This document shows, one piece after another, positions 1-5,296 of a stretch of 5,296 nucleotides of DNA. Under the pieces are notes generated by a model that saw nothing but the letters and a program-made list of their open reading frames with translations, did not search any database and was not told the DNA's origin. Numbering within the stretch: the stretch's first letter is position 1; every line of letters begins with the position of its first letter. The position numbers were made by a program, and so were the translations under genes. The stretch is from Chloroflexota bacterium. GTDB taxonomy: Bacteria; Chloroflexota; UBA6077; CF-72. The stretch spans positions 1 to 5,296 of the forward strand of contig JAFAPL010000727.1 in NCBI GenBank assembly GCA_019247135.1, read 5' to 3'.

Positions 1-894
1 ATTCAGCAAGGCGCCCTCGTGGACGATCGCCTCAACGGAGGTTCTTGGCGGGTGGCTTGGGAGCCAGTACGCGCGGCTCGGATCTTTGCAGGACGGGTCA
101 GCCTCCGGACAGAGTGCGAGCCTAGCCCTGTGCCAGGTCTCGGCCCATTTGGCGGCGGTCACCGGCTCAGCTAGCGGAACAATGACGCGCCATTTTGGGG
201 ACTCAAGACGGTGCGACCACGTTGTGTGGCCGATCCAGTAGGCATGTTTCAGCCGGTCATGATCAGGTGGCACGCGGTCGAGGTCAAACACCAACGCCGT
301 GATTGCCGCCACGCCCGCATTGCCGCGCGTCGACGCGCCGTCGGCGTACTGGGCGGGCGACCAGCAACGGCCCTCGCGTTTATCGGTGAGTTGCTGAAAG
401 GTCGTCAACAACGAAACGAGCTCACGCAGGCTGATCTTCCGTGCCGTGATTGCCGGTCGATCGATACGCTCGAACAGCACGATGGCGAATGTCTGCACTG
501 GCGACGGGTCGATGGACGAGTCTGGGGCAATCGCCGGGGACGCGAACACTCCATCCGCTCGCTTCCGCTCCGCCTCCCGTCGAGCATGCTCCGCTCGTGT
601 GATCGCTTCCACGTGCATCACGTCCATACACCACCGTTTCCGGCAGGTATGGTCCAGCGTCCAGTTTCTCGGGATTTGTCCGCGTCGCCACGTGTAAAGC
701 AGCCTCGCGGCCCGTACATAGCGGCCCTGCCACCACGCTCGCGGATAGCCGTCCTTGTCGAAGCTGCCTCGCCAATCACGGCAACCGTTAGCATCTGGCT
801 CTCCTACCAGACGCTCGACCGTGACGCGTCCAGGATCGGAAGCAACCTCTGCAAATCCACCTCCGCGAGCGTCTGGTAGCCATCCGCAGAGCAA
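1..894 (-). CDS. HNH endonuclease domain fused to AEP-type primase domain, partial (C-terminus beyond left edge)
   Basis: The minus-strand frame is open for 298 codons from TTG 894 to the window edge, with no stop; the C-terminus is missing. Residues about 36-105 match the HNH_3 type: NGC-x-DW, GYP, a GQIP turn, then LDHTCRKRWC (residues 80-89) and MHVEAITRAEHARR (93-106). The likely metal or catalytic positions are H82, D91 (where the family usually has Asn) and H94, with C84 and C89. After a charged linker, residues about 178-283 look like an archaeo-eukaryotic primase-polymerase core: FDLD (D204, D206), GHTTWSH (222-228), a WRVIVPLAEPV strand, and CKDPSRAYWLPSHP (269-282). By family this suggests priming or replication of the element, with a nuclease attached; that role is inferred. 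The first 35 residues are doubtful. TTG 894 is preceded by AGGAGG nine bases upstream and lies inside the coupling-protein gene (91-base overlap); there is no later ATG, GTG or TTG ahead of the HNH motif. A helicase or other domain may follow outside the window. Confidence 0.82.
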   Translation of the reverse strand, partial: MLCGWLPDARGGGFAEVASDPGRVTVERLVGEPDANGCRDWRGSFDKDGYPRAWWQGRYVRAARLLYTWRRGQIPRNWTLDHTCRKRWCMDVMHVEAITRAEHARREAERKRADGVFASPAIAPDSSIDPSPVQTFAIVLFERIDRPAITARKISLRELVSLLTTFQQLTDKREGRCWSPAQYADGASTRGNAGVAAITALVFDLDRVPPDHDRLKHAYWIGHTTWSHRLESPKWRVIVPLAEPVTAAKWAETWHRARLALCPEADPSCKDPSRAYWLPSHPPRTSVEAIVHEGALLN

Positions 895-2432
895 ACAGAG
901 GATCCTCCTGCCGCGGGTAATGCCAGCCGTTGAGCTGCCGTCGGTGTCCGCGGCAGCGCGATGGCCACTCGCTCTACACGCTCGCGGGCTGTTGGTCCAA
1001 CTGGTGCCACCCGCAGCCATGCCTGACCGGTGGGCAGTCCAAGCAACCAGCTCGGGTAAACGCGTGGCTCCTCGCGCCTTCGCGTGCTCTTGCGTCCGTC
1101 ACTGAGGTGAGTGACGTCCTCCCGCCACACCCTGCCGAACAGCGCGGTCATCTTTTCGGCATCGGCTGGCGAGCCTTGTCTGAAGATCAACTGCCAACCA
1201 GTGGAGCGGAGTACCGAATCCGGAAGGTCCGGGTGAACCCCGGCCAGCCCGGCAATCCCCTGATCCGCGACGACGAGGCCGACGCCTGCGTCACGCGCTG
1301 TGCCAAACAGTTCCGCCAGGTGTCGGCCTTCGTGGCCGAGCAACCTGGGCTCGTCCACGACGAACAAGCATTTCCCATTCCAGCGTGCCTGTCGAAACTG
1401 CGCGGCGACGCGGAGCATTGCAATGAGCGTCCACGCGCCCAGCTTCCGCGAAATGGCGCCGTATCGTGGGTCCAAGCGCACCAGGAGCTTGCAGCCACTG
1501 GCGACGATGTCGTCCAGACGAACAGAGGGAACGCCGCTGCCGAGGGACCGGCCAGCGGGCGAGTCCAGCAGTGTGCCGAGGCGCTCGCTGAACGTCTGAA
1601 AGGCTTCGCGTACGGTGGCTGTCGGAGTGTCGAGCTCGACGAGCCAGCGCTGCGCCGTCGCGTTGGTCGCCGGTGCACAGCCGCGAATCGCTGCAGCCAG
1701 AGTCGCTGGACTGGAAAGAAGCTCCAGAATTCGTGCGGGGTCACGTGGTTCGGCTCGCCAGCGGAGCACCCAGGCTGCTCGCTGAACAGCGTGCTCGGCG
1801 ATCGCGCGATAGACCGCGGCTCTGTCTGTGAAAATCTCGCCCTCTAGGAGCTGCTGCGCGAGTATCGCGGGCTCTGGGTCTAGTAGGTCGAGCTTGAGTG
1901 GGCCACCAATCTCCCAGACATTGCCCGACGCGCCCCGAACCGTATCAGCCAGTTCGGGGCTTCCTTTCGCGTCCAGCGCGATCACCGGGCCTGGATACCC
2001 CTGGATCACAAGGCGCAGAAAGGTCGTTTTGCCGCTGCCTGGGGCGCCTCCCACGTAGCCATGGTGATTCAGAGAGGTGAGGTTGAGATGCACGGCTGCG
2101 ATCGCCGATCGGTAGCCGACTCCTACGTGATCGGGTTTGTGCTTGATGCCGGATCGTGCGAGGCGACGTGCAATCCAACCGGGGCGACGCGATTCGGCCC
2201 CTATCGAGGCAGTTTTAGAAGAGCCCACCGATGAGATTGCGACGTAAATGACGCCTCCGACGGCAAGCAGCGTCAAATAAACAATCGTCAAGCCGCTCAA
2301 CGGTAACGCTGATGGTCGGAGAAGGGCAGGTACCTCATCCACATGGATGACTGTTGCCCTGGAGTGTGAAGCGTCCGTGCAATGGGCGTGAAGTGTCCCG
2401 GAAGTTCTTGCGCCACCCAATCGGCAAGACAC
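804..2432 (-). CDS. TraG/TraD/VirD4-family type IV coupling ATPase
   Basis: This is a 542-residue frame from GTG 2432. By family, such proteins are hexameric inner-membrane ATPases that link the DNA-processing complex to the secretion channel. One hydrophobic helix lies at about 47-67, followed by a basic linker. Walker A is GGAPGSGKTT (128-137, K135, T136), preceded by HHGYV as is common in this family. Walker B is CLFVVDEP (355-362, D360, E361), and a sensor-like VVADQG segment lies at 387-392. Residues about 190-300 hold a helical insertion in the position of the all-alpha domain. The C-terminal tail (about 455-542) carries no motif I recognise. The start is uncertain: GTG 2432 has no ribosome binding site, and residues 1-30 look unlike a membrane-protein N-terminus. 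GTG 2342 (V31), just ahead of the helix, is a good alternative and would give 512 residues. Its 3' end overlaps the HNH-primase frame. A VirB4 identity is less likely because a single N-terminal helix directly precedes the ATPase core. Family assignment is firm; exact subfamily is not. Confidence 0.88.
   Translation of the reverse strand: MSCRLGGARTSGTLHAHCTDASHSRATVIHVDEVPALLRPSALPLSGLTIVYLTLLAVGGVIYVAISSVGSSKTASIGAESRRPGWIARRLARSGIKHKPDHVGVGYRSAIAAVHLNLTSLNHHGYVGGAPGSGKTTFLRLVIQGYPGPVIALDAKGSPELADTVRGASGNVWEIGGPLKLDLLDPEPAILAQQLLEGEIFTDRAAVYRAIAEHAVQRAAWVLRWRAEPRDPARILELLSSPATLAAAIRGCAPATNATAQRWLVELDTPTATVREAFQTFSERLGTLLDSPAGRSLGSGVPSVRLDDIVASGCKLLVRLDPRYGAISRKLGAWTLIAMLRVAAQFRQARWNGKCLFVVDEPRLLGHEGRHLAELFGTARDAGVGLVVADQGIAGLAGVHPDLPDSVLRSTGWQLIFRQGSPADAEKMTALFGRVWREDVTHLSDGRKSTRRREEPRVYPSWLLGLPTGQAWLRVAPVGPTARERVERVAIALPRTPTAAQRLALPAAGGSSVCSADGYQTLAEVDLQRLLPILDASRSSVW
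904..909 (-). promoter_or_regulatory. Putative ribosome binding site for the HNH-primase gene
   Basis: The minus strand reads AGGAGG here, nine bases before TTG 894. It lies inside the coupling-protein coding sequence (codons for Ala-Gly-Gly-Ser), so the match could be chance. It supports the TTG start because the frame has no ATG or GTG before the conserved HNH segment. Confidence 0.45.
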
Positions 2433-2716
2433 TTGTGTGCTGACTACCGGTCGTGCGCGGCAGGTTTCCGCTCGACAGCGGGTCGTGCACTACTGTGCGA
2501 AATGCGCTGCCAGCGTAACAGTGCGACGGAGACTAATGCAGGCAATCCTGGTCAGGACGGCGCTCATGGACCGCGGGTCAGATCACATACTGCCCCAGGC
2601 TGTCGTGCTATGGCGGAGATGATACGAGGCTGCCGTGAGCCCCTGGTCGTCAGCAGCACCCAAACGTGCGACGCTCTGCAGCGGCCGAAACAAGCTTGTG
2701 CCCCATTTTCCCAATT
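2433..2716. other. Intergenic gap between virB4-like and coupling-protein genes, no supported gene
   Basis: This stretch of 284 bases (374 if the coupling protein starts at 2342) separates two genes of an otherwise overlapping operon. On the minus strand only short frames occur: 18 residues from the ATG at 2706, 25 residues from the ATG at 2569, and a 43-codon frame continuing out of the VirB4 3' end. None has a ribosome binding site or a recognisable domain. A small perfect hairpin, CCGCT-CGAC-AGCGG, lies at 2468-2481 without a T-tract. I found no convincing promoter or intrinsic terminator. It may hold a promoter for the coupling-protein gene, the remnant of a small gene, or an unrecognised site. 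Confidence 0.5.
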
Positions 2717-4966
2717 CTAAATAGTGAGAATGTCGGTGTTCGCCATTGCGTACTCCGCCGCAGATGTCTGGCCGTACAGATTGACCCAAACTCTCCGGCC
2801 GGCTGTCACCAGCAGGCCCTCGCCCTGGCCTGCTCGCTCAATTCGTTCGCGCTCCTCGGGTGTGAGGCCGAGGCTGGCGGCGATCTCGTATAACTCGCGT
2901 GGCTCGAGCTGGCCGAACCACTTCGACTCCGCAACACTCTGAATAACTCGGCCGATTCGCGTGTCGAACCAATCGGTCGCACGCTGCGTCAAGACGTGGA
3001 CCTCGATTCCGAAATGTCTTGCGCGACGAATCAGGTCACCGAGCGTGCGAGCGCCGAGCTCGTGTTCGGTAATGGTCACAGCCTCATCCACAACGAAAGC
3101 GGCCCGTCCCGGGTGGGTAAGCACGTACTCGACGAGACGGGCTTTGAGCGCGGCGAGAATTGCGCCCCGGTCACGTTCGTCGGACTGGTGGAGGTCCCAG
3201 ATGACGACGTTCGGGTTTGGAACCTGGTCAAAGACGAACGCCTCGGCCGCGGCAAGACTGCTGATGGACACGCGCGAACCGTGCAGATACGCGCAGAAGC
3301 GGCCAGCGTACTCCTGCTGCTCGTCCTGGTCGATCCCGTACACACGCAGACCGTTCGCGAAGTGCTCGCGTGAGAGAAGTATTCGCAGGCTGTAACCCTT
3401 GCCGGCGCCACTTGTGCCGTACCAGCACATGTGCCGGTTCTTCGCTCGTGGGTGGGCCGTTGTGAACGTTGCTGGCGCCGCGGCCGCAACGCCAAATGGC
3501 ACGCCGCCCTGCAGCTGGAGGGTTCCAGCTGAAAACGGGTACGTGCGCGCAACAGTGCCAGTCTCAACGGGGACGCCTCGGCCGTCGAGCGGATTACGGC
3601 GCACGGGTAGAACCGCAAGCCAGCCGGCGCGCTGCTCCCATCGCAATAGACGTAGCTGGGCGCCGATATCCTTCGCACGTTGGCGGATTCTCTTCGTACG
3701 CCGTTCGAGTTCCTTGTCTGTGAAGGCCCGAACCAGGATGGTGACCGTCATGCGCATGGGCAACGTTTGCCGGCATTCGTACGCCATGCGCAACCCCGCG
3801 ATCTGCTGCACAGCAACGTGCCGTCCTGGCGAGGGAGCAGATGATTCGAGCGCGTTGCGCCGCATGTCGAGTTGGAGTTTGGCCCACGCGAGCTCGAGCG
3901 GCTCCACGTCGATCGCAACGTCTACAGGCACGTCGCCATCGAGAAGCGGGGCCGCCCAATCAGTTACGATCGTCGGCGGAAGTTTTCCCAAGTCGAACAC
4001 CCGCACGTACTCGCCGTCGACGATGATGTGGCTGCTACTGGCGACGTCGACGATGGCCGGGCCAAACTGCTGGCCGCGTGGACCTAGAAATGGAGCCAAC
4101 GTGCGTCGCAGCTCCCCACTTTCCACAATCCGCTCCATTGGCAGACCGATACGTCGCATGTTCGCCTCGAGGCTGGCGCAACGATCGGTTAGTTGTTCCT
4201 GATCCTGCGCCGGTACGACGAGGTAGCGCTCGCGGTGGACCAGCTGCGCACCCAGCAGATGCGCTCGGAGCCACGCGGCGAGGTCGCACGCCTCCGCTGA
4301 TCCATGTGCCCGAATGCGGTCGAGCACCGGCAGCGTGCTTGCCGGTCGACCACGCACGACGATCTGAATCGGGTGCGGGAGCGCATTCAGGATTGCTCCC
4401 CATCTCGCGCGGGCGGCGCGCCTGGTTGCTGCGCTGGCCGTGTCCAGATTGAGAGTCGGGACTCGGTAGATCGCGCGCGGCTCGAGTCGTCCGCCGGTGG
4501 GAATCCACACCGCGCCATCGCGTAGCTGCACACGCGCGAGGTCATGTTGTTCGCAAAAGCTGAGGGTGTCGCGGCGTCGGTACGCGTTCACGACACCGAA
4601 AAAGCTGCCGACACCGTCAGCTTCGAGCAGTTCACTGACGGGCGGAAATCGGGTCCAGCTGAGATTGCGGACTGTCTTTTGCGAGAAGAATGTCAGCAAG
4701 TGCAAGGCGCCGTGTTCCGCTGGCGGATCCAACCACGGCACCGCGAACGGAATACTGAGCACGACCGGCAGGAGCGCGAAGCAGTACCCGATTTCTGCAT
4801 TAAGCAGATGACGACTGACCGTGCCCGTCGGTACCCCAAGCAGCAGTCCGGCGGCGAGCAGCACGTAGAACGTCCGCAAAGGGATTGGTCCAATTGACTG
4901 CGCCTCTCGCAAGTGCGTCGGCACAAGGTACGGCGCGTCGATCGACTCGTCCAGCTGTTCTTGCAT
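2717..4966 (-). CDS. PrgI-VirB4 fusion: type IV secretion system ATPase
   Basis: This 749-residue protein is the likely power unit of the T4SS. Residues about 11-98 look like a PrgI domain: YLVPTHLREAQSIGPIPLR followed by two membrane helices (about 31-50 and 57-76). The rest has VirB4 layout, with an N-terminal domain of about 100-500 and a RecA-like ATPase from about 510. Walker A is WYGTSGAGKGYS (515-526, K523). The residue after the lysine is Gly where Ser or Thr is usual. IDQDEQQEY (545-553) follows the P-loop, Walker B is AAFVVDEAV (622-630, D627, E628), and VLTQRATDW (658-666) fits the VirB4 glutamine motif. The C-terminal GEGLLVTAGRRVWVNLYG strand pair (715-732) is also typical of the family. 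The ATG overlaps the upstream stop as TGATG, and no good ribosome binding site precedes it, so translation is probably coupled. The stop is TAG. Its length is normal for the family. The fusion and the family are clear; ATPase activity is inferred. Confidence 0.92.
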   Translation of the reverse strand: MQEQLDESIDAPYLVPTHLREAQSIGPIPLRTFYVLLAAGLLLGVPTGTVSRHLLNAEIGYCFALLPVVLSIPFAVPWLDPPAEHGALHLLTFFSQKTVRNLSWTRFPPVSELLEADGVGSFFGVVNAYRRRDTLSFCEQHDLARVQLRDGAVWIPTGGRLEPRAIYRVPTLNLDTASAATRRAARARWGAILNALPHPIQIVVRGRPASTLPVLDRIRAHGSAEACDLAAWLRAHLLGAQLVHRERYLVVPAQDQEQLTDRCASLEANMRRIGLPMERIVESGELRRTLAPFLGPRGQQFGPAIVDVASSSHIIVDGEYVRVFDLGKLPPTIVTDWAAPLLDGDVPVDVAIDVEPLELAWAKLQLDMRRNALESSAPSPGRHVAVQQIAGLRMAYECRQTLPMRMTVTILVRAFTDKELERRTKRIRQRAKDIGAQLRLLRWEQRAGWLAVLPVRRNPLDGRGVPVETGTVARTYPFSAGTLQLQGGVPFGVAAAAPATFTTAHPRAKNRHMCWYGTSGAGKGYSLRILLSREHFANGLRVYGIDQDEQQEYAGRFCAYLHGSRVSISSLAAAEAFVFDQVPNPNVVIWDLHQSDERDRGAILAALKARLVEYVLTHPGRAAFVVDEAVTITEHELGARTLGDLIRRARHFGIEVHVLTQRATDWFDTRIGRVIQSVAESKWFGQLEPRELYEIAASLGLTPEERERIERAGQGEGLLVTAGRRVWVNLYGQTSAAEYAMANTDILTI

Positions 4967-5202
4967 CAGAGCTTGAAGTTGCTACTTATGAAGCTGGCGA
5001 CCACGCCAGCGCCGCCAACCAGCGCACTGCCGCCAATGATGCGGAGCAAACCGTCCTTCAGCCACGCCATCGAGTACCGGTCGAAAATGCTGAACATCAG
5101 CCCCAGCCCGAGCGCAACCAGCGCGAGTGTCGAGATGCCGAGGCCCGCAACCGCAAGCTCATTTGCAAGGTTCGTGAACCCCTGGCCAAATGCTGCACCC
5201 AT
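4966..5202 (-). CDS. Small two-helix membrane protein, VirB2/TrbC pilin-like
   Basis: This 78-residue hydrophobic protein has two predicted membrane helices, about 18-40 and 52-73. They are joined by a short polar loop, FDRYSMAWLKDG, with its few charges. Size, topology, richness in Gly/Ala/Leu and position directly before virB4 fit VirB2/TrbC-type pilin subunits, which assemble the conjugative pilus or channel lining. Unlike proteobacterial VirB2 it has no long cleaved signal peptide; the N-terminus MGAAFGQGFTNLANEL is an amphipathic stretch like that of a mature pilin. The start at ATG 5202 is well supported: GGAGG lies eight bases upstream and the ATG overlaps the upstream stop (TAATG). 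A GTG at 5265 would add 21 Arg-rich residues and overlap the upstream gene, so it is unlikely. The stop TGA overlaps the virB4-like ATG. There are no invariant motifs, so another small T4SS membrane component remains possible. Confidence 0.75.
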   Translation of the reverse strand: MGAAFGQGFTNLANELAVAGLGISTLALVALGLGLMFSIFDRYSMAWLKDGLLRIIGGSALVGGAGVVASFISSNFKL

Positions 5203-5296
5203 TAGAAGAACCTCCGGATATGAACGACGAGCGCGTACAGCCACAGGGCCGCCAACAGCCCGCACATTGTCCAGAACGCCACCATCGCAACGCCGG
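5202..5296 (-). CDS. Membrane protein C-terminus, partial (or a very small membrane protein)
   Basis: The minus-strand frame entering from the right edge ends at TAA 5204-5202. The 30 visible residues end in a hydrophobic segment, WTMCGLLAALWLYALVV, followed by the basic tail HIRRFF, which is one membrane helix with a likely cytoplasmic positive end. Its stop overlaps the pilin-like gene's ATG by one base (TAATG), and its last codons contain that gene's ribosome binding site; both features support it as a real member of the operon. It is most simply the C-terminal end of a larger T4SS membrane component. ATG 5285 or GTG 5282 could instead start a protein of about 27 residues, but no ribosome binding site is seen in the 11 bases before it. 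The family cannot be assigned from this fragment. Confidence 0.6.
   Translation of the reverse strand, partial: GVAMVAFWTMCGLLAALWLYALVVHIRRFF
5211..5215 (-). promoter_or_regulatory. Ribosome binding site deciding the pilin-like gene start
   Basis: The minus strand reads GGAGG eight bases before ATG 5202. It lies in the last codons of the upstream gene (Arg-Arg-Phe-Phe-stop) and selects the 78-residue form over a longer GTG-initiated one. Confidence 0.75.

Noticed and set aside
422..775. Minus-strand frame of 117 codons starting at TTG 775
   Set aside because: Same strand as, but out of frame with, the HNH-primase gene. It shows no motif and has no sensible ribosome binding site.
619..794. 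ATG 794 on the minus strand with GGAG six bases upstream, nine bases after the coupling-gene stop
   Set aside because: It looks like a start site, but its frame stops after 58 codons and misses the HNH and primase motifs. Kept only as a question about the true start of the downstream gene.
211..879. Plus-strand open frame of 222 codons
   Set aside because: It is antisense to the HNH-primase frame, whose motifs are recognisable. Its own product has no domain and an Arg/His-rich composition.
930..1847. Long plus-strand open frame (305 codons) across the middle of the window
   Set aside because: It lies wholly antisense to the coupling-protein gene, which has clear Walker motifs. The product is rich in Arg, Ser, Cys and Trp with no domain, as expected for an antisense shadow in GC-rich DNA.
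2468..2481. Small hairpin CCGCT-CGAC-AGCGG as a possible terminator
   Set aside because: Five-pair stem with no T-tract on either strand; such stems are common by chance in GC-rich sequence.
2619..2624. TATCAT on the minus strand as a -10 box for the coupling-protein gene
   Set aside because: No acceptable -35 element at 16-18 bases upstream; not enough to call a promoter.
2583..2789. Minus-strand frame of 68 codons across the end of the virB4-like gene
   Set aside because: Overlaps the conserved VirB4 C-terminus out of frame, has no ribosome binding site at its start and no recognisable domain.
3399..4202. Plus-strand open frame of 267 codons
   Set aside because: Antisense to the virB4-like gene; low-complexity Ser/Arg/Thr-rich product without domains.
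4966..5265. 99-residue version of the pilin-like protein from GTG 5265
   Set aside because: The extra 21 residues are Arg-rich, not a signal peptide, and overlap the upstream gene. ATG 5202 has GGAGG at ideal spacing.

Overview
This GC-rich window (roughly 60% G+C) reads as part of a conjugative or integrative element. All supported genes lie on the minus strand, so the gene order below runs from the right edge to the left. No relaxase, integrase, attachment site, rRNA, tRNA or CRISPR is visible. A VirB4 ATPase fused to a PrgI-like membrane domain is the arrangement usually met in monoderm-type (Gram-positive style) type IV secretion systems (T4SS). A high-GC monoderm lineage such as Actinomycetota or Chloroflexota is therefore a reasonable guess, but the window alone cannot fix the taxon.

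Layout, right to left: (1) the C-terminal end of a small or truncated membrane protein (5202-5296); (2) a 78-residue two-helix membrane protein resembling VirB2/TrbC pilins (4966-5202); (3) a 749-residue PrgI-VirB4 fusion ATPase (2717-4966); (4) a gap of about 284 bases without a convincing gene (2433-2716); (5) a TraG/VirD4-type coupling ATPase (804-2432, start uncertain); (6) a gene leaving the window at the left edge (1-894) that encodes an HNH nuclease domain followed by an archaeo-eukaryotic-primase-like (AEP) domain. Genes 1-2 and 2-3 each overlap by one base (TAATG and TGATG), which indicates an operon with coupled translation. Genes 5-6 overlap by about 91 bases if the TTG start at 894 is right.

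Together the genes give a pilin-like subunit and a membrane-anchored secretion ATPase for the channel, a coupling ATPase that would bring DNA to it, and a DNA-processing or replication protein read from the same strand. The HNH-primase gene is the most interesting item. It has no complete reading frame inside the window because its stop lies beyond position 1, so it is easily missed, but its frame is open for 298 codons and carries clear motifs of both domains.
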